From JAKEGN01 sp964465665 (GTDB taxonomy: Bacteria; Pseudomonadota; Gammaproteobacteria; Steroidobacterales; Woeseiaceae): a stretch of DNA of 64,000 bases. The DNA lies in assembly GCA_964465665.1 (NCBI GenBank), contig CAYXKM010000285.1:1-64000 (forward strand), in the 5' to 3' direction. Shown here one piece after another: positions 33,506 to 42,934 of the stretch. The notes below the pieces were generated by a model. It was not told where the DNA came from. It ran no database searches and saw only the letters and a list, made by a program, of their open reading frames with translations. The position numbers and the translations under genes were made by a program. How positions within the stretch are numbered: position 1 is the first letter of the stretch; each line of letters opens with the position of its first letter.

Positions 33506-35278
33506 GTGACAGCCGACCAGGGCATACTCTACACACTGCTCGTTTGCGTTTTCGTCCTACTCATCTGGGGACGATGGCGATATGACCTGGTCGCTTTCGC
33601 AGCATTACTCGCGGCGCTGCTGACCGGCATCGTGCCCGCCGACAAGGCGTTCTCCGGGTTTGGCCACCCCGCGGTCATCATCATTGCTTTCGTACTCATC
33701 GTCAGCCGTGGCCTGTCGAACAGCGGGGCCATCGAGCTGCTGGCTCGATTCGTGGTGTCCGGGTCGCGCAAGCTCTCGGCGCACATCGGAATCATGTCGT
33801 CACTTGCGGCTGTGCTGTCGGCGGTGATGAACAATGTCGCGGCGCTTACTCTCCTGATGCCCGTAGATATCCAGGCGGCTGCAAAGGCGAACAGGAGCCC
33901 GGCCCTGTCACTGATGCCGCTGTCCTTCGCGTCGATCCTCGGCGGCATGATCACCCTGATCGGAACGCCACCGAACATCGTCATATCCGAGTTTCGAAAC
34001 GATGCGCTCGGCGCACCGTACAACATGTTCGATTTCACACCGGTCGGGATTGCCTGCGCGGCGGTCGGCGTCGCCTATGTCGCGCTCATCGGCTGGCGAT
34101 TGCTGCCCGCCGAACGCCTCGAAGTGAAATCATCCAGGGATTCCTTTGATCTGGCGGGCTACATCGCGGAACTCAAGGTCTCGAAAAACTCCCCGGTGAT
34201 CGGCAAGCGTGTTCGCGAGCTGGACGAACTGGCCGATGCGAGCGACGTGGAAATACTTGGCCTGATCCGTAACGGCAGACGCATGCCCGGGTTTGCGCGC
34301 ATCGTCGAGATACAGGCGGGCGATACCCTGGTGGTCGAAGCTAACCCGGAAAGTATCGAGGGCGCACTCGGGAGCATGGGGCTCGAGTACATCGGCACCG
34401 GCGAAGTCCTGGTGAAAGACGAACATATAGAGCTGCAGGAAGTGGTCGTTCCCGAAGCGTCGCAACTTGCCGGCCGGTCTGCCCACGCGGTGCGCATGCT
34501 TTATCGCTATCGCGTCGGCCTGGTTGGTGTATCAAGAGGCGGCGTTCGATTTCGCGAAGATGTTCGCAAACTGAATATCGAACCGGGCGATGTCCTGCTG
34601 CTGCTGGGTGATGAGGAGGGTCTGGGAGACATCATCGGCCATCTCGGTCTCCTCCCGCTGGCAGATCGCGGACAAAAGGTAATCAAGCGAAACAAGGCGG
34701 GGTGGGCGGTCGCGCTGTTTGTCGCAGCAATCGTCGCAGCGAGTTTCGGACTCGTGCATTTGCCGACGGCGCTCGGCTGTGTCGTTGCAGGCTACGTGAT
34801 ACTTAACGTTGTACCGCTACGTGACCTGTACGACTCGATTGAATGGCCTGTCATCGTGCTCCTGGGGAGCCTGATCCCGATCGGTGTTGCATTGCAGACT
34901 ACGGGCGCCACATCGCAGATCGCTGACGGAATTCTGAGTGTGTCCGGCGGCTACTCGCCAGTGATCGTGCTGGTTCTCCTTATTCTTGTGACGATGACCC
35001 TGTCCGATGTCATGAACAACACAGCAACTGCCGTCATTGCAGCGCCCCTGGCGGTCGAGATTGCCGCGCATTTGCAGGTCAACCCGGATCCGTTCCTGAT
35101 GGGAGTTGCCGTAGCGGCGTCAAGCGCTTTCCTGACGCCGATCGGTCACAAGAACAACACACTCATTATGGGGCCGGGTGGCTATCAGTTCGGCGATTAC
35201 TGGCGGATGGGGTTGCCGCTCGAGATCCTCGTGGTCGCGGTTTCCGTACCGATGATCCTGTGGGTCTGGCCCTTATAA
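33506..35278 (+). CDS. SLC13-family anion permease with TrkA-C domains
   Basis: A 590-residue transporter: two membrane halves (about residues 1-185 and 400-590) with the SLC13/DASS signatures SVLSAVMNNVAALTLLMPV-like (here VLSAVMNNVAALTLLMPV) and FLTPIGHKNNTLIMGPGGY. Between them lie two TrkA-C (RCK_C) domains at about 215-300 and 300-390, presumably regulatory ligand-binding modules. Related proteins transport sulfate, sodium-coupled anions or C4-dicarboxylates; the substrate is not determined here. The GTG start lies 9 bases past an SD that is locked in a 14-base hairpin. It reads toward rlmI, which is convergent. Confidence 0.88.
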   Translation: MTADQGILYTLLVCVFVLLIWGRWRYDLVAFAALLAALLTGIVPADKAFSGFGHPAVIIIAFVLIVSRGLSNSGAIELLARFVVSGSRKLSAHIGIMSSLAAVLSAVMNNVAALTLLMPVDIQAAAKANRSPALSLMPLSFASILGGMITLIGTPPNIVISEFRNDALGAPYNMFDFTPVGIACAAVGVAYVALIGWRLLPAERLEVKSSRDSFDLAGYIAELKVSKNSPVIGKRVRELDELADASDVEILGLIRNGRRMPGFARIVEIQAGDTLVVEANPESIEGALGSMGLEYIGTGEVLVKDEHIELQEVVVPEASQLAGRSAHAVRMLYRYRVGLVGVSRGGVRFREDVRKLNIEPGDVLLLLGDEEGLGDIIGHLGLLPLADRGQKVIKRNKAGWAVALFVAAIVAASFGLVHLPTALGCVVAGYVILNVVPLRDLYDSIEWPVIVLLGSLIPIGVALQTTGATSQIADGILSVSGGYSPVIVLVLLILVTMTLSDVMNNTATAVIAAPLAVEIAAHLQVNPDPFLMGVAVAASSAFLTPIGHKNNTLIMGPGGYQFGDYWRMGLPLEILVVAVSVPMILWVWPL

Positions 35279-35292
35279 CGTGTGGTGCGGGA

Positions 35293-36489
35293 TCAGGCCA
35301 CAACGCGAAGTATCAGGCCTTTCAGGTATTCGGCTTCCGGGAAGTGAAGGGCGACCGGATGATCCGAAGGTTGTGACAGTCGCTCGATGATCTGCAGGTC
35401 GCGGTTGACGTCTACTGCGGCACCGGCAACGATTTTCTGGAACAGATCGCTGCTGACGTGCCCCGAGCAGGAAAAGCTGGCCAGCACGCCGTCCGGCTTC
35501 AGGATTTGCAGGCCGAGCATATTGATGTCCTTATAGCCCCGGCATCCGGACTTCAACTGCTGTGCCGAGCTGACAAACTTCGGCGGATCCAGCACGACCA
35601 GGTCGAATCGCGTTCCGGAATCGCGCAGCCTGCGCAGCTCCTCGGGCACATTGGCGTTGGAAAAACGGCATCGGTCCGCGACGCCGTTCAATTGCGCCTG
35701 CTTTTCTGCCAATGCCAATGCATCGGCCGAGCTGTCGATCAGCGTTGCATGGCTCGCGCCATTCTGTAACGCGGCGATCGAAAAACCACCGGAATAGGAA
35801 TACGCATCGAGGACAGCGGCGCCTTTCGCGTAGGCGGCCACGTGCAGGCGGTTGATGGCCTGATCGAGGTAGCTACCGGTCTTTTGTCCTGCTCCGATGT
35901 CGATGAGCTGCCGTATACCGCCGATCACGAATTCAACAGCACCCGAAGCTGCGGCGCCGCGTAACAGGCCGCGGCGCAATTCCAGTCCTTCCTTGCGCCT
36001 GACATCCGCTTCGGATCGCTCGACTACGCTGCGCGGTGAGAGCAATGTTTCCAGCGCCGCAATGATGGCGTCGCGCCAGTACTCGGCACCGGTTGACAGG
36101 AACTGGCAGACGAGATGCTCGTCGTAGCGATCGACGACGACGCCGGGAAGCCCGTCCGATTCGCCGAAGATCAAACGACAGGCGCCGCCTTGCCCGAGTA
36201 CACCGAGCCGGCGGCGCAGATCGACCGCACGGGCAACGCGGTTGTGCATGAAGGCGGCGTCAATGGCGGCTTCCTCGTCGAAAGACCATATCCGCAGGCG
36301 AATCTGCGACGAGGGCGAGTACGCAGCCAGTGCGAGGAACTCCCGCGCCGGGCTGAGCACGCGAACCGTTGATCCCGGCTCCGGACGGCCGTCCACGCGC
36401 GCCACGGCGCCGGAAAAGATCCACGGATGCCGCCGCCGGACCGATTTCTCGCGGCCGGGTTGCAAAATGACTTCAGGGTACTCAGGCAT
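35293..36489 (-). CDS. rlmI: 23S rRNA (cytosine-1962-C5)-methyltransferase
   Basis: A 398-residue enzyme with an N-terminal PUA domain (about 1-80; PGREKSVRRRHPWIFSGAV) and a C-terminal Rossmann SAM-dependent methyltransferase domain. SAM motif I is AVLDAYSYSGGFSI (near 224), motif IV is LDPPKF (near 306), and the catalytic-Cys region is SCSGHV (near 345). Length and domain order match RlmI of E. coli. It modifies C1962 in helix 70 of 23S rRNA. It is a single-gene unit, convergent with the SLC13 carrier. Confidence 0.92.
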   Translation of the reverse strand: MPEYPEVILQPGREKSVRRRHPWIFSGAVARVDGRPEPGSTVRVLSPAREFLALAAYSPSSQIRLRIWSFDEEAAIDAAFMHNRVARAVDLRRRLGVLGQGGACRLIFGESDGLPGVVVDRYDEHLVCQFLSTGAEYWRDAIIAALETLLSPRSVVERSEADVRRKEGLELRRGLLRGAAASGAVEFVIGGIRQLIDIGAGQKTGSYLDQAINRLHVAAYAKGAAVLDAYSYSGGFSIAALQNGASHATLIDSSADALALAEKQAQLNGVADRCRFSNANVPEELRRLRDSGTRFDLVVLDPPKFVSSAQQLKSGCRGYKDINMLGLQILKPDGVLASFSCSGHVSSDLFQKIVAGAAVDVNRDLQIIERLSQPSDHPVALHFPEAEYLKGLILRVVA

Positions 36490-36674
36490 CGTCGCGCGCT
36501 CTCAGGCTCCCGTGAGCAAGCGCCATTCTACCCAAATGCAGGCGGCACAAGGCCTTACGGCGTTGGCTTGCAGGGCCGGTCCACGATCCGGCGAATTTTT
36601 TGCTAACCTCGGTATCAAACAAGACAGATAAAGTACGGCTGCGGCCCGAGGCTGCAACCAGCGAGGAGAGGACT

Positions 36675-37127
36675 ATGGATACGGCATGGATTCAGGTATT
36701 TGTGTTGACCCTGAGCGAGTGCGTGGCGCCGGCCGGCAAGACGGTGTGCCAGGAGCAGGAGTTGCAGATGCAGTTTGTCGACCAGGCGGAGTGTGAGCTG
36801 GCATTGCAACAGCTCGTGACATTGAAAGAGGGTGCGGACAACGTCATCGTATACAAAGACAAAAGTCGTTGCGCACCTTCAGCGCGACAACAGCCGGTGT
36901 ATGCGTCGTTGCAGGCTGTGAACAAGGACCTGGCAGGATCGCCGGAATGGGTGGCCCCGGAGGTTGCCGAGGCTCCGGCGGATTTCACCCAGAGTTCCCA
37001 TCAGGAACGGCTGGCCAAACTTTCAAAATGCGACGACGTGGGCGGTGTCGCGCCATGCAAGATCGGCGAGATCATCATAGAGGGCGCAACCCAGCAAACC
37101 GTGGAAGTCTGGCGCCGCGAAAAGTAG
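36675..37127 (+). CDS. small Cys-containing protein of unknown function
   Basis: A 150-residue protein without recognisable domain. It has six cysteines and an acidic, Gln-rich composition. The first segment (MDTAWIQVFVLTLSECVAPA) is moderately hydrophobic but is not a standard signal peptide. The ATG at 36675 has GAGGAGAGG upstream. It precedes the sigma/FecR set on the same strand by 200 bases and might belong with it, although the gap suggests separate transcription. Confidence 0.55.
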   Translation: MDTAWIQVFVLTLSECVAPAGKTVCQEQELQMQFVDQAECELALQQLVTLKEGADNVIVYKDKSRCAPSARQQPVYASLQAVNKDLAGSPEWVAPEVAEAPADFTQSSHQERLAKLSKCDDVGGVAPCKIGEIIIEGATQQTVEVWRREK

Positions 37128-37326
37128 AACAGCGCCAGGGTTTGTGGCAGGCCGATCCGGCCGGCAAACCGATTAAATTTTTCTCTGTCGTCCAAGAATG
37201 GCGGTCCGCTCTCCGGCAGACACAGGCTGCGGGTCCCGGTGATCGACCGGAATGGTCACATCGCCTCGTCTAAGCTTCCGGATACGCGGAGTCCGATCTG
37301 TCTTGATAATTTACGCTCAAGATAAA

Positions 37327-37923
37327 ATGCTCGTAAAACAAATGCTTGCCGGAGACGAGCAGGCATTCCGGCGCTTCTTTGACGACCATTTCCGGCGCCT
37401 GTACCGATTTGCCCTGGCGAGACTCGGCAATGATACGGATGCGGCCGAGGAGGTGGCGCAGATGGCGATGTGCAAGGCGACGCAGAATCTTGATTCCTAT
37501 CGGGGCGAGGCTGCGCTTTTTACCTGGCTTTGCACTATCTGCCGCAATACCTGTACGGACTGGTTGCGACAGCAGGGACGGTACCGCGAGCAGATCGTAC
37601 TCACGGAAGACTTTCCCCAGGTCCAGGCGGTGGTCGAGTCGCTGGAGGAAGACGAAAGTCTGCGGCCTGACAAACGCCAGGAGCGCCTGGAGCTTGTGCG
37701 GTTGATCCAGGTTGCACTGGACAAGTTACCGCCGAACTACGGAAACATACTGGAATGGAAATACATTGACGGTTATTCGATAAAGGAGATCGCCGCACGG
37801 ATGGAACTCGGCATGGAGGCCACCCAGTCATTGCTGGCTCGCGCGAAACGTGCGTTTTGCGATGTGTACGCTGCGATGGCGGAATCTGTGCAGGCCGATA
37901 ACCCGAACCGGGGATTGACATGA
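37327..37923 (+). CDS. ECF sigma factor (FecI-like)
   Basis: A sigma-70 region 2 and region 4 protein of about 198 residues. Region 2 is seen at FRRLYRFALARLGNDTDAAEEVAQMAMCKA and region 4 at LDKLPPNYGNILEWKYIDGYSIKEIAARM with helix-turn-helix before LLARAKRAF. ATG 37327 has weak SD-like sequence; a TTG at 37303 or an upstream start at 37252 could add residues and the true start is unclear. Its last codons overlap the FecR-like gene (ATGA), and a TonB receptor with an STN domain follows, making a classic cell-surface signalling set: sigma, anti-sigma, receptor. Confidence 0.87.
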   Translation: MLVKQMLAGDEQAFRRFFDDHFRRLYRFALARLGNDTDAAEEVAQMAMCKATQNLDSYRGEAALFTWLCTICRNTCTDWLRQQGRYREQIVLTEDFPQVQAVVESLEEDESLRPDKRQERLELVRLIQVALDKLPPNYGNILEWKYIDGYSIKEIAARMELGMEATQSLLARAKRAFCDVYAAMAESVQADNPNRGLT

Positions 37924-38981
37924 AAAAGCTACCTGAACCCGAATCCGGAATTCAAAGCGACGAGGCACTGGAAGCCCTGTTTGCCCACGCAGCCGCGCGA
38001 CCGCTGCCGCGCGCGGATCGTGAGGTCGCGATTCGCGAGCAGGTGAAAATTGCCTGGAAACAGGGTATCCGCCTCCGGCAACAGCGACGATATACGAAGA
38101 TGGCCATGGCAGCCTCGTTCGTTGCTGCCGCCATCGTCGGAATGCTGTGGTATCAATCGTTGCCGTTGACGAACGGCAGCACCGCGCTTGCGACAGTCCA
38201 GAAAAGATTCGGTGAGGTGCAAATCGCCGATGAGTCCGGTATACCGTATTACCCGTCATCGGGCACGTTCGAGCTCGTGCCGGGACAGTCGATAAGAACC
38301 GGGGACGAAGCCGGGATGGCGATGACATGGAAAAACGGCGGATCGCTGCGTCTCGGTGAGCACACTGCGGTTTCGCTGACCGCTGCAAATGAAATTTACC
38401 TGCAGCATGGCCGGCTGTACTTTGATTCCGATCCGGCTACGAACAGCGCCACTGCGGTGCGGGCCGGCAGTCGGGAGTTGCTTGCCATAAGAACCGACCA
38501 GGGACGGGTTACACCGCTCGGTACGCGCTACGTCACGCAGCAATTAAATGACCGGCTGGAGGTCATGGTCAGGCAGGGCAAGATAGCCGTCGAGAGTGCG
38601 GGCTATTCTGCAATTGCCATGGAGGGCGAAAGACTGCTCATGTCGCGCGATGATGCGCCGGTCGTGGTTCCGGTGGATTCCTACGGTGAAGAGTGGGACT
38701 GGATCGAGAGAACGACACCGGCGTGGAATGCGGAGGGCAGGACAATTTTCGAATTCCTGAGCTGGGTCAGCCGCGAGTCGGGCAGGCCGATCCGATTTGA
38801 CACACCTGCCGCGGAACGGCTGGCCAGGACGGAGTCACTGGTGGGTTACGGGCTGGTGGACATGGAGCCGACCGTTGCGCTGCGGCTTGTACTGATGACG
38901 ACCGATCTCGATTGGACTATAAAGGATGGCACTGTCGTTGTGACAGAAAGGCAGCCGGACGTATCTGCCAATTTCAACTGA
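37920..38981 (+). CDS. FecR-family anti-sigma regulator
   Basis: A 353-residue membrane regulator: N-terminal cytoplasmic domain of about 60 residues, one transmembrane helix at about 61-80, a FecR domain (about 120-215) with GEHTAVSLTAANEIYLQHGR, and a C-terminal STN-like/DUF4974-like fold near residues 270-345 (ESGRPIRFDTPAAERL). It should hold the sigma factor encoded upstream inactive until the periplasmic domain is contacted by the TonB receptor's signalling domain. Overlap of ATGA with the sigma gene implies coupled translation. Confidence 0.88.
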   Translation: MKKLPEPESGIQSDEALEALFAHAAARPLPRADREVAIREQVKIAWKQGIRLRQQRRYTKMAMAASFVAAAIVGMLWYQSLPLTNGSTALATVQKRFGEVQIADESGIPYYPSSGTFELVPGQSIRTGDEAGMAMTWKNGGSLRLGEHTAVSLTAANEIYLQHGRLYFDSDPATNSATAVRAGSRELLAIRTDQGRVTPLGTRYVTQQLNDRLEVMVRQGKIAVESAGYSAIAMEGERLLMSRDDAPVVVPVDSYGEEWDWIERTTPAWNAEGRTIFEFLSWVSRESGRPIRFDTPAAERLARTESLVGYGLVDMEPTVALRLVLMTTDLDWTIKDGTVVVTERQPDVSANFN

Positions 38982-39048
38982 CGTCGTCGTCTGAATCTTG
39001 CAGGAAAAGCTGCGCAATACGTGGGCAATCGGCAGGCGTGTCCGCGTG

Positions 39049-41619
39049 ATGTTTTGCGCGGCTCTCTCGTGCCGCCGGCTGCTGTGGTCGACGATCCTGC
39101 TCCTGCCCCAGTGTTTCCTGCAGACATCGAGCGCTGCGGAGCCCGGCCAGGTCCGCTATCTCGGGAGACCGATTGCGGCGGTCATCGATGAGTTCCGGGC
39201 GGCCGGTTACCCGTTCGCCTACAGCACAGGTCTGGTGCCGCCGGAGCTCGCCGTCAGTGTGGAGCCCTTGTCCACCGAGCCGACGGAAATCGTTCGGGAA
39301 ATTCTTGCGCCGCATAATCTCGAGGTCCTCGAGGAAAGGGGATTCCTGCTGGTAGTGAGGGCCGAATCGGCAACCCCGTCCGGCGGCGGCATTTTGCTCA
39401 TCGTGCGCGATCAGCAGAACTGGCAAACGGTTGACAACGTGCGTGTATCGTCGTTGCCGCAATTGCCGGGCGCTGCCTCGCTCGGCTCCGGCGTGTATCA
39501 ATACTCGGCTCTCGAACCGCGCGAATACCGGATCCAGGTTGAGGCGGACGGTTACGAGCCCGGGATACGCACGGTCAAAGTCCGGGCAGGCAAACCCACG
39601 CTTGTTGAAGTAAAACTGTTTGCGGAGCGCGATGAAATCGAAATGATCACGGTGCTGTCGAGCCGCTACGACATCTGGAGCGATCTCGGCAGCGCACCGT
39701 TTTTCCTCTCCGGTTTGTCCATCGAGAACCTGCCGGACATCGGTGACGATCCGCTGAGGGCGGCTCAGACCGTGCCGGGCACAGCGTCCACCGGCGTATC
39801 CGCGCGCACCTACGTACGAGGCGGCGAATACCGGGAGACGGGCGTGTTCCTGAACGGCAACGAACTCCTGGATCCATATCACGCACGGGATTTCCAGAGC
39901 ATTTTCAGCACCGTCGATTCACGAATCATTGACGGCGTTGAGGTTTATACCGGTGGCGTGCCCCTCAGGTTTGGTGACCAGATGAGTGGCGCGGTACTGA
40001 TGACAACTATCGACCCTGCCATTGTGCAGAGGAACGAAATCGGCGTCAGTGTTTACAACACCAGCATTCTGTTCTCGGGTTTGCTGGACAGCGGCCGCGG
40101 AGGCTGGCTCGTCTCAGCCCGGCGAGGCAATCTGGACCTGGTGATAAAACCCGAGTTCGGCTCACCGAAGTATCACGACATCTTTGCTTCGTTCCGCTAC
40201 GAACTGTCGCCCGACGCGACGCTTACTGCCAATGCGCTGTATGCCAAGGACAAGATCAGCCTGACTCTTGCAGACGATCCCGATGACCTCGAGGCCGCCG
40301 GCAGCAACGCCGAAAGCGTGCAGTTGTGGATGGAATTGCAGAATCAGTGGACCGATGACCTGCAAAGTTCGAGCCTGGTCTCGCTGAATGCATACAAGAG
40401 CAGGCGCCACGGAGATATCAACGACATCGAAAGGTATGTCTCGGAGGTCAGTGACGGGAGAGATTTCCAGGAGTTCAAAGTCCAGCAGGATTGGGAGTGG
40501 GGCTACGCCGACAAACATATTCTGCATTGGGGCTTCGACCTCGCTTACGGCAGCGCCGACTACAGGTACTTGAGCGATACCACTTATCTTGGCCTGTCGA
40601 CCTTGTATCCGGGAACGCCGGCAAATGAGGTTCGGGATCTCGACAGGACGCCGGAAGGAGGGTCTTACGCCATTTACGTTGCGGATAAATGGCAATTTGC
40701 ACAAAGAACGTTCATCGAATATGGCCTGCGTCTGGATCAACAGAACTACGACGAGCGGACTTTCGCTGCAGATGCCAGCCCGCGCGTGAATCTCTTTCAT
40801 GCGACCGCGGGCGGAACGGAATTCCGGGCAAGCTGGGGGCGTTTTTTGCAGCCCCAGGATCTGCGCGAGCTGCAGATCGAAGACGGCGTCACCGATTTCC
40901 GACGTGCTCAACGCGCAGACCAGGTAGTCGTCGGTGTCACGCAACCGCTTGGTTCAAATTACTCGCTGCGCCTCGAGCTGTATCAGAAGGAATACGATCG
41001 GCTGCGGCCGAGGTACGAAAATCTCTATGACCCGCTTGCTCTGATTCCCGAGGTCTTGCCCGATCGCCTGCAGATTGCGCCGATATCTGCCCGCGCACGG
41101 GGAGCCGAGATCATGCTCGATCGTGGATCCGGCGGTCCTTTGTCATGGTGGATTGCGTACACCTGGTCCGAAGCTGAAGACCGCGAAAATGACATCGACA
41201 TGCCTCGTGGCTGGGATCAGAAGCACGCGCTTCGCGCCGGCCTGAACTGGTCGACCGACCGATGGGATCTTGGCATTGCGACCAACATCCATGATGGCTG
41301 GCCAACCACGTCACTGTCCCTCGTCGAAACGGTCGACGAAAACGGTCTGCCAATTTACATCGCTGAACCCGGGCCGAGAAATGCCGAGCGTTATGCGACT
41401 TATGCAACTCTGGACGCCCGCGTGAATCGTAAATTCCGTTTTGGCGACCAGCGCGTACTGAACATATTTGTCGAGATTTCCAATGCCCTGAACCGCGAGA
41501 ACCCCTGTTGTACAGAGTTCGAGCTGCTCTACAACGACAGCGGTGTCCCGTACGTCGACGGTCAGGAAGACTTCTGGCTGCCGGTGCTGCCGGCAATTGG
41601 ATTCATTTTCGAGTTCTGA
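39049..41619 (+). CDS. TonB-dependent receptor with STN signalling domain
   Basis: An 856-residue outer-membrane receptor. From the N-terminus: signal peptide (1-29), STN domain (about 30-105), a PEGA/carboxypeptidase-regulatory-like segment (about 115-190), a plug (about 205-320; RTYVRGGEYRETGVFLNGNE and VEVYTGGVPLRFGDQMSG), then a 22-strand barrel ending in Phe (IGFIFEF). The STN domain contacts a FecR protein, here the one encoded just upstream, so it both imports and signals. The ATG at 39049 gives a good signal peptide; TTG at 38998 would add 17 residues. The ligand is unknown; iron chelates are possible but not proved. Confidence 0.88.
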   Translation: MFCAALSCRRLLWSTILLLPQCFLQTSSAAEPGQVRYLGRPIAAVIDEFRAAGYPFAYSTGLVPPELAVSVEPLSTEPTEIVREILAPHNLEVLEERGFLLVVRAESATPSGGGILLIVRDQQNWQTVDNVRVSSLPQLPGAASLGSGVYQYSALEPREYRIQVEADGYEPGIRTVKVRAGKPTLVEVKLFAERDEIEMITVLSSRYDIWSDLGSAPFFLSGLSIENLPDIGDDPLRAAQTVPGTASTGVSARTYVRGGEYRETGVFLNGNELLDPYHARDFQSIFSTVDSRIIDGVEVYTGGVPLRFGDQMSGAVLMTTIDPAIVQRNEIGVSVYNTSILFSGLLDSGRGGWLVSARRGNLDLVIKPEFGSPKYHDIFASFRYELSPDATLTANALYAKDKISLTLADDPDDLEAAGSNAESVQLWMELQNQWTDDLQSSSLVSLNAYKSRRHGDINDIERYVSEVSDGRDFQEFKVQQDWEWGYADKHILHWGFDLAYGSADYRYLSDTTYLGLSTLYPGTPANEVRDLDRTPEGGSYAIYVADKWQFAQRTFIEYGLRLDQQNYDERTFAADASPRVNLFHATAGGTEFRASWGRFLQPQDLRELQIEDGVTDFRRAQRADQVVVGVTQPLGSNYSLRLELYQKEYDRLRPRYENLYDPLALIPEVLPDRLQIAPISARARGAEIMLDRGSGGPLSWWIAYTWSEAEDRENDIDMPRGWDQKHALRAGLNWSTDRWDLGIATNIHDGWPTTSLSLVETVDENGLPIYIAEPGPRNAERYATYATLDARVNRKFRFGDQRVLNIFVEISNALNRENPCCTEFELLYNDSGVPYVDGQEDFWLPVLPAIGFIFEF

Positions 41620-41644
41620 TCCAGGCGAATGTCACTCGCAATCG

Positions 41645-42247
41645 TCACTCGCTGACGTGCACTTCCTTTTTGATGACCTTTATCGCATGGGCCGCGGTGC
41701 CGTGCATCGACGCCGTCGTGCTGTGGTCGATGAACGTCACATCCTGAGTGTGGCCGGCGGACTGCAACACCGAGCGGATGGTTGCTTGCGTGTTTGCAGC
41801 CAGGGGTTCCGGGGTGATCACGGTAATGTTCGCAGGCATGGCTGCTGTAAATGCCGTCCCGCTGTTCATTACTTCGACGTCAAACTCACGCTCTGACAAG
41901 TCAGCGATCGCAACGTGTGCGCCGACCTGATCGAATGCCGGCATCGACACGGTACGCCCGTCGACTTCGAAATCATATCCTTCCGCGGTTCGCGTAATAA
42001 GTATGTTTCGCCCGGAGCGGTCCACCACCGAGCGGCTTTCGCCAAATTGCAGGTCCTGAAGGTCGAACCCGAGCTCCTCGCCGGACAGTTCGATGCGAAT
42101 CCGCTCGCCGCCCGCGCCATCGTGGTCGGCAATGACAACCCGCGACCCCCACGTTGCATTCGAATCGCCTGCCAGCGAGGGATCTGCCGCCAGAAGGCCT
42201 GCGCAAAGATTGCCTGCGGCCAGGATCAGAAACAGTATCCGGTTCAT
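41645..42247 (-). CDS. exported protein of unknown function
   Basis: A 200-residue protein with a signal peptide (about 1-22) and an all-beta-looking mature part with repeated Gly-Asp segments (VVIADHDGAGGERIRIELSG and VVDRSGRNILITRTAEGYDF). I do not recognise a family. The ATG at 42247 has GGGGA seven bases upstream; another ATG at 42253 is closer to the SD and less likely. It converges with the STN receptor and is separated from the next gene by a terminator. It may be an accessory envelope protein. Confidence 0.6.
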   Translation of the reverse strand: MNRILFLILAAGNLCAGLLAADPSLAGDSNATWGSRVVIADHDGAGGERIRIELSGEELGFDLQDLQFGESRSVVDRSGRNILITRTAEGYDFEVDGRTVSMPAFDQVGAHVAIADLSEREFDVEVMNSGTAFTAAMPANITVITPEPLAANTQATIRSVLQSAGHTQDVTFIDHSTTASMHGTAAHAIKVIKKEVHVSE

Positions 42248-42338
42248 GGTCATTCCCCAATGAGTTGAGTTCTTACTCAGGGATGCAACGATACCCCAAA
42301 AGCGTCGCAGGCTTCGGTACGGGGAAAACCCGGAGGCC

Positions 42339-42372
42339 AAAAAAAAGGCCGTAACGGTGACGTTACGGCCTT
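42339..42372 (-). terminator. rho-independent terminator of the 42395-42934 barrel gene
   Basis: On the minus strand the stem GGCCGTAAC/GTTACGGCC with a six-base loop is followed by eight T residues (A-run 42339-42346 on the plus strand). It begins 23 bases after the barrel gene's stop and ends transcription before the 41645-42247 gene. Confidence 0.9.
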
Positions 42373-42394
42373 GTGTGCGTACTTGTCTCGCGGA

Positions 42395-42934
42395 TTAGCG
42401 GAAAGCGTACTCGAAACCGACCGAGAACATCCAGGCACTGTCGACGTTCTCGATGTCAAACCATTCGTACTCGGCCCGAAGACCGAATCCACCGCTGCTG
42501 TTGAACCGCCCGCCGAATCCGAGGGCCAAATCCTCGCCGCTGTCGGAGCCCTGGCCAAAGCCGCTGATCGAAGCCGACAAATCCCAGCTTATGATTCCGG
42601 CTTTGCCAAAAAGGTCGAATGTCTCGCTTATCGGCATCGCACCGATTGCAAACACATCGAATCCGTCGACTTCAAGTTCGATCTCGGTGCCAAGAACGTC
42701 CTCACTGGCCGATCCGAAGGCCACCCAGCCGCCTTCGATGCCCCAGTTGTCGTTGAACATATAGGTGCCGAATACCTTGTAACCAACCTCGTTGAAATCG
42801 ACGCTGACTCCGCCTTCCTCGATAGACAGATTAGAGTAGCCCACTGATGCACCGGCCGAGAATCCCTTGTCGGCGAAGGCGGGGGTTGTGCCCAATGCCA
42901 GGAGCAGTAAGCATCCTGCGATTGATATCCTCAT
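42395..42934 (-). CDS. outer-membrane beta-barrel protein, paralogue of 32819-33421
   Basis: A 179-residue OmpA/opacity-type barrel protein with signal peptide (cleavage near PAFAD, about residue 21). Alternating strands with the core KAGIISWDLSASI and AEYEWFDIE match the protein at 32819-33421, about 9.5 kb away. It ends FEYAFR, with an aromatic near the C-terminus as in barrel proteins. The leader contains two small hairpins (CCGTG-TGAA-CACGG and CCGGG-N6-CCCGG at 43024-43057). It is monocistronic, closed by the terminator at 42339. Confidence 0.76.
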   Translation of the reverse strand: MRISIAGCLLLLALGTTPAFADKGFSAGASVGYSNLSIEEGGVSVDFNEVGYKVFGTYMFNDNWGIEGGWVAFGSASEDVLGTEIELEVDGFDVFAIGAMPISETFDLFGKAGIISWDLSASISGFGQGSDSGEDLALGFGGRFNSSGGFGLRAEYEWFDIENVDSAWMFSVGFEYAFR

